NCBI GenBank assembly: GCA_023387985.1
Contig: JAEWHC010000008.1
Coordinates: 1-64,000, forward strand
DNA: 64,000 nt
Direction: 5' to 3'
Source of the DNA: Bacteroidota bacterium
GTDB lineage: Bacteria; Bacteroidota; Bacteroidia; Chitinophagales; Chitinophagaceae
The notes under the pieces were generated by a model. The model saw only the letters and a program-made list of their open reading frames with translations. It was not told where the DNA came from and searched no databases. Shown piece by piece: positions 53,401-62,429 of this stretch (the first letter of the stretch is position 1; each line of letters starts with the position of its first letter). Position numbers and translations under genes: made by a program.

Positions 53401-55506
53401 TTAGGAAATTTTTGCCCAGGAAGATTTGCTTTTCTTTTGAATTAAATGGTTTCTAAGCGCAGCATTCTCCGGCTTTTTCAGCTCCACATCGTCTTCCAGT
53501 ATCCGTTCGGCCCAGCGATTCGCCACTTCCATCAGTTTTGCATCTGCAAGCAGGGAGGCTACTTTAAAATTTTGCAGACCGCTTTGCCTTGTGCTCTCAA
53601 TATCACCCGGGCCCCTGAGTTCCATATCCCTGGCCGCAATCTTAAAGCCATCATTGGTTTCGGTCAGGATTTTTAACCGCTCCCGTGCTTCGGCGCTCAA
53701 TTTGTTTCCGGTGAGGAGAATGCAATAGCTCTTGTCGCTGCCACGGCCCACCCTGCCCCGCAATTGGTGGAGCTGGCTCAAGCCGAATTTCTCGGAACTT
53801 TCAATCACCATTACCGTGGCATTGGGAATATTCACTCCAACTTCAATTACAGTGGTACTCACCATAATCTGTGTGTCGCCGCGCACAAAACGTTGCATGT
53901 TGGTTTCCTTCAGGTCTGGCGGCATGCGGCCATGTACCATGCTCAGGTAATATTGAGGCTCGGGAAAATAATATTTGATGTGTTCAAACCCCTGGACCAG
54001 GTTTTCATATTCCAGCTTTTCACTTTCCTCAATCAAGGGAAAAATAAAATAGGCCTGCCTGCCTTTGGCGATTTCTGCCTTCACAAAATCGAGCACGGGA
54101 ATCCGGTGGGCTTCGTTGCGCATAAACGTGGCGACCGGTTGACGGCCGGGAGGCAATTCATCGATGATGCTGACATCAAGGTCACCCAGTATGCTCATAC
54201 TCAAGGTACGGGGAATGGGCGTGGCAGTCATGATGAGCATGTGGGGCGGCAGCGCATTTTTCGTCCAGAGCTTGCTCCTTTGCTCCACCCCAAAGCGATG
54301 CTGTTCATCAATTACCGCAAGGCCCAGGTTTTTGAAGACCACTTTATCCTCTATGAGCGCATGGGTACCGATCAGGATATGCAATTCCCCCGAAGCGGCG
54401 GATTCAAGGAGCTTACGGCGGGCTGCGGCTCTCGTGCTCCCGGTAAGCAGGTTTATTTCCAGGGGCAATGCCCGCAGCAATTCGCGAATGCTCTCGTAAT
54501 GCTGGGCTGCCAGAATTTCGGTTGGCGCCATAATGCAGGCCTGGAAGCCATTGTCAATAGCCAGCAGCATACACAACAAAGCCACGATGGTTTTGCCGCT
54601 TCCCACATCGCCCTGCAGCAGCCGGTTCATGTGCCTGCCACCGCCACAGTCTGAACGGATTTCGCGGATCACCCGCTTTTGGGCATTGGTAAGCGGAAAA
54701 GGCAAATGATCGTGGTAAAACGCATTGAAATATTTGCCCACTTTATCAAAACGGTAGCCGCGGCTTTGCTGATGGCGCCTGATCTTTACCTCGTTCACTT
54801 TCAGTTGCATCAGGAAGAGCTCCTCGAATTTGAAACGAAGCAGTGCCCCGTCAAAATCTTTCTGCATTTCCGGAAAATGGATGTTGCGATAGGCTTCGTG
54901 CCTCGGCATCAGTTTTAATTTTTCCTGCACCGAAGCCGGCAGAAATTCCGGAAAATTTTCCACGGTAATGTGCGGCAGCAACTGCCGGGTGAGGTTGCCG
55001 AAGCTGCGGCCGGTAATGAAGCGCGCCTTCAGTTTTTCAGTAGTGGGATAAACAGGTTCCAGCCTGAAGTCTTTATCGGAATCTTCCAGCAGGTCCATTT
55101 CGGGATGGGCGATCTGCGGCAGGCCCGAAAACCAACCAAGCTTGCCGAAGACAAGGTAGGTGCGGCCGGGTTTCAGCTGGTTGCGCACCCAATTGATCCG
55201 TACAAACCAGGCCAGTTCAAGGTAAGCCGTTCCATCAAAAAGCCTGGCCGTCAGTCGCCGTTTGCGTCCTGCACCGGTTTCTTCCACCTGTTGCAAAATG
55301 CCCACCACCTGTGCGGTCTCCATTTGCCTGTTCAGGTTGCGTATGGGGTCAATCCGCGTCTTGTCCACATGACGGAAAGGGAAATGTTCCAACAAATCCC
55401 CAAAACTGTCAATGCCCAGTTCATTGCGCAGCAGTTTCCCCTTCTCGGGGCCCACTCCTTTCAGGTATTCAACGGGTGACTGCAATATGTTGGAAATGAC
55501 TGCCAT
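53401..55506 (-). CDS. recG: ATP-dependent DNA helicase RecG
   Basis: RecG reverses and processes stalled forks and Holliday junctions. The 701-residue product has the N-terminal wedge (OB) domain, with LKGVGPEKGKLLRNELGI at its start, motif I GDVGSGKTIVALL, DEQH box (DEQHRFGVEQR), TATPIPRT, and the C-terminal helicase motifs VIEVGVNIPNAT and QLHQLRGRVGRG. The family's length and motif order fit. I use the ATG at 55506, which gives a normal N-terminus. It is upstream of the PKD protein gene by 63 bases. Confidence 0.96.
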   Translation of the reverse strand: MAVISNILQSPVEYLKGVGPEKGKLLRNELGIDSFGDLLEHFPFRHVDKTRIDPIRNLNRQMETAQVVGILQQVEETGAGRKRRLTARLFDGTAYLELAWFVRINWVRNQLKPGRTYLVFGKLGWFSGLPQIAHPEMDLLEDSDKDFRLEPVYPTTEKLKARFITGRSFGNLTRQLLPHITVENFPEFLPASVQEKLKLMPRHEAYRNIHFPEMQKDFDGALLRFKFEELFLMQLKVNEVKIRRHQQSRGYRFDKVGKYFNAFYHDHLPFPLTNAQKRVIREIRSDCGGGRHMNRLLQGDVGSGKTIVALLCMLLAIDNGFQACIMAPTEILAAQHYESIRELLRALPLEINLLTGSTRAAARRKLLESAASGELHILIGTHALIEDKVVFKNLGLAVIDEQHRFGVEQRSKLWTKNALPPHMLIMTATPIPRTLSMSILGDLDVSIIDELPPGRQPVATFMRNEAHRIPVLDFVKAEIAKGRQAYFIFPLIEESEKLEYENLVQGFEHIKYYFPEPQYYLSMVHGRMPPDLKETNMQRFVRGDTQIMVSTTVIEVGVNIPNATVMVIESSEKFGLSQLHQLRGRVGRGSDKSYCILLTGNKLSAEARERLKILTETNDGFKIAARDMELRGPGDIESTRQSGLQNFKVASLLADAKLMEVANRWAERILEDDVELKKPENAALRNHLIQKKSKSSWAKIS

Positions 55507-55674
55507 TGGAGAACTTAAACCAGGGGCGTAAAGATAATTACCAGACCTTAGACAGGCGATATCATACCAAAGAACTGATGACAACCCAATATGGCTTAAA
55601 ATTTCAAGTACGCTTCCTCAATCACAAATCTGAAGGCTGACATCTTAGGGCTGATATCTTAGATCTGCATAAAC

Positions 55675-55682
55675 TATCTTTG
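55675..55682 (+). promoter_or_regulatory. -7 box of trpS
   Basis: TATCTTTG matches TAnnTTTG exactly, 19 bases before the GTG start. No good -33 box is visible. Confidence 0.5.
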
Positions 55683-55701
55683 CAGCCCTAAAAAAATACG
55701 C

Positions 55702-56730
55702 GTGACCGAGAAAGAGATCATACTTACCGGTATCCGCCCGACCGGACATTTACACCTGGGCAATTATTTTGGCGCCACCCGAAACCTCCTGCAAATGCAG
55801 GAAGATTTCAATTGTTTCGTCTTTGTGGCCGACTGGCACAGCCTCACCACCCATCCCGATACTTCGGAACTGAAGCAAAGTGTGCTGCAGGTGATCGCTG
55901 AAAATATCGCTGCCGGTATTGATCCTGAAAAGCTTACCCTGTATGTTCAAAGTGACCTGCCCCAGGTAACTGAACTCTACCTCTACCTCAATATGCTGGC
56001 TTATAAAGGAGAGCTGGAAAAGACGACAACATTTAAAGACAAAGTACGCCAGCATCCGGACAATGTTAATGCCGGTTTGCTGACCTACCCTGTGCTGATG
56101 GCCGCGGACATCCTCATCCACCGGGCTACCAAAGTTCCCGTGGGTAAAGACCAGGAACAACACCTGGAAATGAGCCGGAACTTTGCGCAGCGTTTTAATT
56201 TCCGTTACGGCCACGGTGAACAGATTCTTCCGGAACCCATTGCCTACAACCATGGCGATGGTGAACTAATCAAGATTCTCAGCCTTGATGGCAATGGCAA
56301 AATGAGCAAGAGCGAAAATGCCATGAACACCCTTTACCTGAATGACAGCGATGAAGATATCCGCAAAAAACTGAAGAAAGCCAAAACCGACCAGGGGCCT
56401 GAAACCGAAAACAGCCTGAAGCCGGATTATATTGAAAACCTCTTTACAATGATGCGCCTGGTAAGTTCACCTGACACCCTCGCATTTTTTGAAGCCGCTT
56501 ATAACCGCTCTTCCACAGGCAACATGATGATCCGTTATGGCGATATGAAAAAGCAACTGGCTGAAGATATGATCGCCTTTATTGGCCCCATCCGCGACCG
56601 TGCCCAGGCATTGGCTGCCGATAAAGCCGAAATGGGGCGCATTATGGCAATGGGAAAAGAAAAAGCCTGGGAAAGCGCAACCAACACCATCAACGCGGTA
56701 AGAAAAGCAATGGGGGTTAATTACTATTGA
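55702..56730 (+). CDS. trpS: tryptophanyl-tRNA synthetase
   Basis: Charges tRNA-Trp. The 342-residue product has the class I motifs HLGN in GHLHLGNYFGATRN (HIGH type, residues 16-20) and KMSKS in DGNGKMSKSENAMN (about 199-203), with the TrpRS-specific WHSLTTH and GKDQEQHLEMSRNFAQRFN blocks. The start is GTG at 55702, supported by the immediate MTEKEIILTGIRPTG beginning and a good promoter box just upstream. It is divergent from recG. Confidence 0.96.
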   Translation: MTEKEIILTGIRPTGHLHLGNYFGATRNLLQMQEDFNCFVFVADWHSLTTHPDTSELKQSVLQVIAENIAAGIDPEKLTLYVQSDLPQVTELYLYLNMLAYKGELEKTTTFKDKVRQHPDNVNAGLLTYPVLMAADILIHRATKVPVGKDQEQHLEMSRNFAQRFNFRYGHGEQILPEPIAYNHGDGELIKILSLDGNGKMSKSENAMNTLYLNDSDEDIRKKLKKAKTDQGPETENSLKPDYIENLFTMMRLVSSPDTLAFFEAAYNRSSTGNMMIRYGDMKKQLAEDMIAFIGPIRDRAQALAADKAEMGRIMAMGKEKAWESATNTINAVRKAMGVNYY

Positions 56731-56881
56731 ATCGGGCCCGGCACGCCTTTTCGATCCGGGAACAGTCACCAACAATAAGCGTCCGACTATTCACGGTGAA
56801 TTCTTCCCACGCGTTATTCTTTTGGATAAAACAATACTCTTGGATAAATTACACTCGTTTTAAAACTTCTATATAAACAGC

Positions 56882-57517
56882 ATGGCAAAAGGAAAAAAGC
56901 CGAAGCATATTGCGGTCGCCGGGAATATTGGTGCCGGCAAAACCACCCTCACCGAAAAGCTCAGCAAACACTATAAATGGATTCCGCAATTTGAAGACGT
57001 AGAGCATAACCCCTACCTCAATGATTTTTATGAGGATATGCCGCGCTGGAGCTTCAATCTCCAGATTTATTTCCTGAACAGCCGCCTCAACCAGTTGCTC
57101 GAAATACAGCGGGGAAAAGAAACCGTCATCCAGGACCGCACCATTTATGAGGATGCGATGATTTTTGCGCCCAATCTCCACGATATGGGATTGATGAGCA
57201 AACGCGATTTTGAAAATTATTTCCAGTTTTTTGAAACCCTCAAAAGCATGGTGCAGCCCCCGGACCTGTTGATCTACCTGCGGGCGACAGTTCCAACCCT
57301 TGTGGGGCAAATCCAGAAACGCGGCCGGGAATATGAAGAAAATATCCGGCTTGATTATCTCAAGAAACTAAACGAATACTACACCCGATTTACCGATGCC
57401 TATAAAGAAGGGCCTTTGCTGATAGTGGATGTTGATGAAAACAACTTTGCCGAAAGTGAAGAAGACCTCGGCAAGATCATCCAGCGGATTGACGGGGAGT
57501 TGTTTGGGTTGTTTTAG
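56882..57517 (+). CDS. deoxynucleoside kinase (dGK/dAK-like)
   Basis: Phosphorylates deoxynucleosides in the salvage pathway. The 211-residue product has the P-loop GNIGAGKTT (residues 15-23), an EDVEHNPYLNDFYEDMPRWSFNLQIYFL substrate segment (shown by E-x-PYLxxFYxD and WSF-x-LQ), DRTIYEDA (the DRS-type motif) and a LID-type RGREYEENIRLDYLKKLNEYY. It ends right at the start of a tandem-repeat array, only 3 bases before its first unit. Confidence 0.93.
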   Translation: MAKGKKPKHIAVAGNIGAGKTTLTEKLSKHYKWIPQFEDVEHNPYLNDFYEDMPRWSFNLQIYFLNSRLNQLLEIQRGKETVIQDRTIYEDAMIFAPNLHDMGLMSKRDFENYFQFFETLKSMVQPPDLLIYLRATVPTLVGQIQKRGREYEENIRLDYLKKLNEYYTRFTDAYKEGPLLIVDVDENNFAESEEDLGKIIQRIDGELFGLF

Positions 57518-57518
57518 G

Positions 57519-58283
57519 TTAGAAATTTAACCGCAAAGGTCGCAGAAGATTACGCAAAGTTCGCAAAAGAAGCATTCTGCATTGTGAATGGGAATTCAGT
57601 ATTTCATAGTAAATGAAAAACCAGGTAATCTTTGCGATACTCCACGGTGCTTCTCTTTGTGCACTTTGCGGTAAAGAAATACGCTTTAAATTATTATGAT
57701 ATAAATTTAACCGCAAAGGACGCAGAGGATTACGCAAAGTTCGCAAAAGAAGCATCCTGCATTGTGAATGGGAATTCAGTATTTCATAGATGAAAAATAA
57801 GGTAATCTTTGCGATACTCCGCGGTGCTTCTCTTTGTGCACTTTGCGGTAAAGACATATGCTTCAAACTATTATGATAGAAATTTAACCGCAAAGGACGC
57901 AGAAGATTACGCAAAGATCGCAAAAGAAGCATTCTGCATTGTGAATGGGTATTCAGTATTTCATAGAAAATGAAAAACCAGGCAATCTTTGCGATACTCC
58001 GCGGTGCTTCTCTTTGTTCACTTTGCGGTAAAGAAATACGCTTTAAATTATTATGATAGAAATTTAACCGCAAAGGTCGCAGAAGATTACGCAAAGTTCG
58101 CAAAAGAAGCATCCTGCATTGTGAATGGGAATTCAGTATTTCATAGTAAATGAAAAACCAGGTAATCTTTGCGATACTCCACGGTGCTTCTCTTTGTGCA
58201 CTTTGCGGTAAAGACATACGCTTCAAACTATTATGATAGAAATTTAACCGCAAAGGATTACGTAAAGTTCGCAAAAGAAGCAT
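57519..58283 (-). other. open frame running through the tandem array
   Basis: The minus strand is open for 254 codons because the unit lengths are multiples of three. The hypothetical product is a set of near-identical ~60-residue repeats rich in Leu, Arg and aromatic residues. I think this is a by-product of the repeat rather than a gene: no start signal, no family and no upstream promoter are seen. Confidence 0.3.
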
Positions 58284-58395
58284 TCTACTTTGTGAATGGG
58301 AATTCAGTATTTCATAGAAATGAAAAACCAGGCAATCTTTGCGATACTCCGCGGTGCTTCTCTTTGTTCATTTTGCTGTAAAGACATACGCTGCA
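57521..58395. repeat. tandem array of five ~180-bp units with inverted-repeat ends
   Basis: Units start at 57521, 57701, 57878, 58058 and 58238 (lengths 180, 177, 180, 180; the last is about 158 and diverged, with a 9-base deletion). Each begins AAATTTAACCGCAAAGG and ends near CTTTGCGGTAAAG, so ACCGCAAAG and CTTTGCGGT form inverted ends. The left half has CGCAAAG-type motifs in direct orientation, the right half CTTTGCG. A 23-base imperfect inverted repeat (ACGCAAAGTTCG...GAAGCA against TGCTTC...CTTTGCGGT) could fold each unit into a hairpin with a loop of about 75 bases. Confidence 0.9.
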
Positions 58396-58514
58396 TGAAT
58401 AACGATAAAGGCGAACAACGAAACGCTGGAAAGAAGTGTTCATTTCTCAACAAATCTAAAATCTAATTCCTTTGCCCACCATTGCAGGGTAAAACACTAT
58501 CTTTAGTTATAGAA

Positions 58515-58892
58515 ATGACTGAAAACGAAATTTCATATAAAGTAATTGGAAACGCATTCGACGTTCATTCTATATTGGGGCCGGGCTTATTGGAAAGTGC
58601 ATATCAGGAATGCTTGTTTTATAAAATAGCAAAGTCTGGTTTATGGATTGAAAAGCAAAAAAAGATGCCTTTGATATTTGAGGAAGTACAATTAGAATGC
58701 GGTTACCGGATTGACTTATTGGTAGAGAATAAGGTTGTTTTGGAAATAAAAAGTGTAGAAGCGTTGAACGATGTTCATCTTGCACAAACCCTTACATACA
58801 TGAAACTTGGAAATTACAGACTAGGCCTTTTGATTAATTTCAATGTAGTACTCCTAAAGAATGGAATAAAAAGGATAGCAAATAATTTATAA
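58515..58892 (+). CDS. GxxExxY protein (PD-(D/E)XK nuclease-like)
   Basis: The 125-residue product is a clear member of the GxxExxY family: the name motif is GLLESAY at residues 24-30, followed by the nuclease-fold core D67 in YRIDLL, then E77-x-K79 in VVLEIKSV, and the C-terminal FNVVLLKNGIKRIAN tail. The function of the family is unknown. All key residues are present, so it may be catalytically competent. The gene lies 120 bases after a five-unit tandem array with palindromic ends. ATG at 58515 is chosen; an upstream TTG is open but adds 11 residues without similarity. Confidence 0.9.
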   Translation: MTENEISYKVIGNAFDVHSILGPGLLESAYQECLFYKIAKSGLWIEKQKKMPLIFEEVQLECGYRIDLLVENKVVLEIKSVEALNDVHLAQTLTYMKLGNYRLGLLINFNVVLLKNGIKRIANNL

Positions 58893-58994
58893 TTTTCCTA
58901 ATACAAAAGTATTGGAACTTACCCGCTTCCCAAATTGTAATCGTTAGTACAACAGGCAACCAACGTCATTCATGTTAGAATTAACTCTTCCCTG

Positions 58995-59672
58995 TTACAT
59001 AATCTGATTGAGATCAGAAACCTCAGAATTGGTCTCCACGGCCGGATTGGGCTTCGAATCCTCTTTAAAAATCTTTTTCTGAAAAATGAGGATCAGGATC
59101 AAACCGATTGAAATACTTGCATCCGCAATATTGAAGACTGGAGCGAAGAACTCAAAAGGTTCTCCTCCCCAGAACGGGAACCAGGAAGGGAAGGCGCCGC
59201 GGTAAATGGGGAAGTAGAGCATATCCACCACCTTGCCGTGCAGGAAGCCTGCATAGCCTCCGCCTTCGGGAAGGAAGCGGGCGATATTCTGCGTATAGGG
59301 ATCACTTGCTTCAAACAACATCCCGTAAAACATGGAGTCAATGAGGTTTCCTGCAGCGCCGGCAAAAATCAGTCCCACACAGGCTATGAATAAAGGATGT
59401 TGTTTTTCCCTCACGATCTTGGCAATATAATATACCCCAAAGGCCACGGCTACCATCCGGAAAATGGTAAGCGCCAATTTGCCAATGCTGCCGCTTTCGC
59501 CAAGTTTCCAACCCCAGGCCATGCCTTCATTCTCCACAAAATGCAGCCTGAACCATTCTCCGATCATGCTTACATCCTGCCCAAGGTAATAATTGGTCTT
59601 GATGTAGAACTTAAACCACTGGTCGAAGAAAAGGATCAATAAAACAATAAGTACGACGTGTCTTTTTTTCAC
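58995..59672 (-). CDS. lspA: lipoprotein signal peptidase (signal peptidase II)
   Basis: Removes signal peptides from diacylglyceryl-modified prolipoproteins in the inner membrane. The 225-residue protein has four membrane segments, the DQWFKFYIKTN start, GNLIDSMFYGM with the first catalytic Asp region and VFNIADASISIG with the second. It is longer than E. coli LspA because of an insert of about 45 residues between the third and fourth segments, normal for this phylum. The many lipoproteins in this window are its substrates. Confidence 0.94.
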   Translation of the reverse strand: MKKRHVVLIVLLILFFDQWFKFYIKTNYYLGQDVSMIGEWFRLHFVENEGMAWGWKLGESGSIGKLALTIFRMVAVAFGVYYIAKIVREKQHPLFIACVGLIFAGAAGNLIDSMFYGMLFEASDPYTQNIARFLPEGGGYAGFLHGKVVDMLYFPIYRGAFPSWFPFWGGEPFEFFAPVFNIADASISIGLILILIFQKKIFKEDSKPNPAVETNSEVSDLNQIM

Positions 59673-59954
59673 AGGTTCTGGTTAAATGAAGCGCAAATAT
59701 AATGAGGTTGGGCATTTAGATGGAGGGGATGGTATTGGTAAGCAACTGCTAAAAAGACACGATGCCCCGTCATAAACCATTTACAGTCAAAAGCGCACGG
59801 CCCGGTCTTAGCGAAGTAAGACAGTTGGCGGTGAACCATTTTCCTCCACATGCATAATATTTCACACTTTCATTTGCTGAATAACCCATGCTGATATTTT
59901 AAATGTGTAGTCAAAGTATTCGTACATTCAGAGAATAAAGCCAAAAACCAAAAC

Positions 59955-60497
59955 ATGTTAAAAAGCTTATACGCTGTAGTATTCGTACTGGCATCCCTGA
60001 CTGCGCCGCTCATTGCAGCAGCTCAAAATACGGAAACGCTGAACGGTCAGTTCATGCAAATCCTCCTGTCCTATCCAACAAAATTCAACACGATTAACGA
60101 TGGCGCCGGTAAATATCCATTAAAGGGTCATTTTCGTTCAAAAGTTCAAATAGAAGGAACAGAGCGCTCTGGTTTACAAGAAGATATATTCACCGGTAAG
60201 TTGGAATTTGTAAGCAACATCTTAAGTGATGAAGACAAAGACCTGGAAGAATTCGAAAATGCATTTGATACCTGGAAGAAAATAATTGCAGCCCTTGATT
60301 TTAATGGCGCCAGGCTGGTGCCCTATGTATCTGCTCAGCCTAAACATGGTGGCATGTACATAAAAACGGCTGCGTGGCGACTTGATAATTCCGAAAACAA
60401 CATAGAATGGAAATATCGCACCTTCACCATCTGGCTTGAATTTCTTGACCTGGATCAAGGAGGCAACATGGTAAGAATGGTTGTTTCAGATGAATGA
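59955..60497 (+). CDS. exported hypothetical protein
   Basis: I do not recognise this 180-residue protein. It has a signal peptide (to about residue 23, cleavage after AAA) and a globular domain with no known motif; the middle is acidic (DEDKDLEEFENAF). The end carries several aromatic and acidic residues (FTIWLEFLDLDQGG). It is flanked by gene-free DNA of about 280 and 230 bases, without a recognisable promoter. Confidence 0.6.
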   Translation: MLKSLYAVVFVLASLTAPLIAAAQNTETLNGQFMQILLSYPTKFNTINDGAGKYPLKGHFRSKVQIEGTERSGLQEDIFTGKLEFVSNILSDEDKDLEEFENAFDTWKKIIAALDFNGARLVPYVSAQPKHGGMYIKTAAWRLDNSENNIEWKYRTFTIWLEFLDLDQGGNMVRMVVSDE

Positions 60498-60694
60498 TTG
60501 AGCTCCAGCCCTCTTGCATCCATCCTTTTTGTTCCGCAATTCCAAACTCCGTGCGGGCATTAAGTCCAGCATGAGGAATCCATCTGCTATTACACGCTTG
60601 CCATATTTACCAAATACCCATCATGACCATAAAAAGTTCCCGTTTGCATAAATCTTTCCGGGCATCCTGTACATTTTCGTCATACTATTTCAGT

Positions 60695-60702
60695 CAACTT
60701 TG
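60695..60702 (+). promoter_or_regulatory. weak -7 box upstream of the quinone oxidoreductase gene
   Basis: CAACTTTG differs from TAnnTTTG by one base and lies 25 bases before the ATG. The evidence is weak. Confidence 0.3.
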
Positions 60703-60727
60703 TATAGACCTTTAAAATATATATCTT

Positions 60728-61579
60728 ATGAAAATTGGAATAACCGGCGCCACCGGGCAATTGGGCAGATTGATCGTGGCTGAACTGAAAAAGAAAAATA
60801 CGGGGGATGAAATCATTGCGCTTGTCCGCTCTACCGGCAAAGCATCCGGTCTTGGTGTGGAAGCAAGGGAAGCCGACTATGATCGACCCGAAACCCTGGC
60901 ACCAGCACTTGAGGGCATTGATACCCTGATGTTTATTTCTGCAAGCGAAGTCGGCAAACGGGCCAGCCAGCATAAAGCGGTGATTGACGCTGCAAAAAAA
61001 GCAGGCGTAAAATGGATCGTTTATACCAGCTTGCTGCATGCCGATAATTCCAGTGTAGGACTTGCGGCTGAGCATATGACCACGGAGGAGGCAATTAAAG
61101 AAAGCGGCATTCCATACACCATTCTGCGAAATGGCTGGTACACGGAAAACTATACCGGATCCATTCCGGGTGCTGTGGCCGGTGGCGCTTTCCTGGGAAG
61201 CGCAGGCGGGGGAAAAATCTCTGCCGCTACCCGCCAGGATTTTGCCGAGGCTGCTGTAGCCGTGCTTACCGGCGAAGGCCACCAGGGGAAGATTTATGAG
61301 CTGGCAGGGGACGAATCTTTTACCCTCACCGATCTTGCCGCGGAGATTTCCAAGCAAACGGGCAAAGACATTCCCTATAAAAATTTACCAGAGGAGGAAT
61401 ATAAAGCTGCACTTGTCAGCTTTGGTGTACCGGAAGGTTTTGCCGGATTAATCGCAGGCTGGGACATTTCGGCTTCAGGCGATGCGCTTTACGACGACAG
61501 CCATGACCTTTCCCGGCTGATCGGCAGGCCGACAGGCAAAATGAGCGACGCGGTGGCGGAAGCCCTGAAAAGTGCCTGA
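60728..61579 (+). CDS. NAD(P)H:quinone oxidoreductase, YtfG/QorB-like (NmrA-type SDR)
   Basis: The 283-residue product has an atypical-SDR fold with the dinucleotide loop GITGATGQLGRLIV at residues 3-16, a YTSLLHAD block, TILRNGWYTENY and ISAATRQDFAEAAVAVL, all typical of the QOR2/YtfG group which reduces quinones using NADPH. It lacks the classical Tyr-x3-Lys. It starts 25 bases after a weak promoter and 178 bases ahead of the DUF2911 gene. The substrate is not proven. Confidence 0.88.
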   Translation: MKIGITGATGQLGRLIVAELKKKNTGDEIIALVRSTGKASGLGVEAREADYDRPETLAPALEGIDTLMFISASEVGKRASQHKAVIDAAKKAGVKWIVYTSLLHADNSSVGLAAEHMTTEEAIKESGIPYTILRNGWYTENYTGSIPGAVAGGAFLGSAGGGKISAATRQDFAEAAVAVLTGEGHQGKIYELAGDESFTLTDLAAEISKQTGKDIPYKNLPEEEYKAALVSFGVPEGFAGLIAGWDISASGDALYDDSHDLSRLIGRPTGKMSDAVAEALKSA

Positions 61580-61757
61580 GTTTTCAACGGAGAAAGCATT
61601 AAAACCATGGGATCGGGTAGATCCCTTTTCGTTATGGTTTATGGCATGATGCTTGAAGCGGCTAAGGCCCATTCCTGCATTGAATCCGGCAATCATCAAT
61701 GGTTCAAATTATCCCTGCCATCCGGCCATTATTTCTTCATTCTTAAAACCGATTACT

Positions 61758-62282
61758 ATGAAAGCATTTACAACGAAAATGATCCTGTCGTTTTTTGTAT
61801 TTTTTGCAGCTTCTTTCCTTTACGCCCAGGAAAGGCCCAGCCCTCCGGCAACCGTCACCGGGCAGATAGGGGATGCCACCGTAACCATCAATTACAGCAG
61901 CCCTGCCGTTAAAGACCGGGAAATCTGGGGCGCTCTCGTTCCCTATGACAAGATCTGGCGTGCAGGCGCAAACCAGGCCACCATTTTTGAGACCGACAAA
62001 GACCTCATGATTGAAGGCAAAAAATTGCCTGCCGGCAAATACAGTTTTTTCCTCATCCCTGGGGAAAATGGATGGAACGCCATTTTTAATTCCGAAACAG
62101 GACAGTGGGGGATCAAACGTACCGGCGAAGCCAACCTGGACAGGGCAAATGATGTACTTAATGTAACGGTAATTCCAAAGAAATCAACAGAACCCAATGA
62201 AAGGCTGGTTTACCGTGTTCATCCGCTGGGATTTTCTTTGTTATGGGATGAGCTCGAGATTCCATTCGTCATTTCAAAATAA
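61758..62282 (+). CDS. DUF2911 exported protein
   Basis: The 174-residue product has a signal peptide (about 1-23, cleavage after YAQ) and the DUF2911 pattern: VTINYSSPAVKDREIWGALVPYDKIWRAGANQATIFET, then KKLPAGKYSFFLIPGENGWNAIFN (shown by RxIWGxLVPYxxxWRAGAN and LPAGxYxxFxIP). The family is common in Bacteroidota and of unknown function. The ATG at 61758 is used; the longer frame upstream lacks a signal peptide. A strong hairpin terminator follows 39 bases after the stop. Confidence 0.88.
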   Translation: MKAFTTKMILSFFVFFAASFLYAQERPSPPATVTGQIGDATVTINYSSPAVKDREIWGALVPYDKIWRAGANQATIFETDKDLMIEGKKLPAGKYSFFLIPGENGWNAIFNSETGQWGIKRTGEANLDRANDVLNVTVIPKKSTEPNERLVYRVHPLGFSLLWDELEIPFVISK

Positions 62283-62320
62283 GAAAACGATTTGTTACTG
62301 CATTGCAGCCCTCAAATGCA

Positions 62321-62363
62321 AAGAATGGCCATCCGTAATTATTGGATGGCCATTCTTTATTTA
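62321..62363 (+). terminator. terminator after the DUF2911 gene
   Basis: AAAGAATGGCCATCC and GGATGGCCATTCTTT form a 15-bp perfect stem with a 9-base loop, followed by an AT-rich tail. It may also act on the converging NHL-type gene. Confidence 0.85.
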
Positions 62364-62429
62364 ATCAGGCGGGGAGTTTCACCACGAACTCACCGGATTC
62401 AAACACGGCCGCCGTCCTCCGCCCGTAGC

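Noticed and set aside
57521..58395. Possible CRISPR array
   Set aside because: Units of about 180 bp are nearly identical over their whole length, with no unique spacers. This is a tandem repeat, not a CRISPR.
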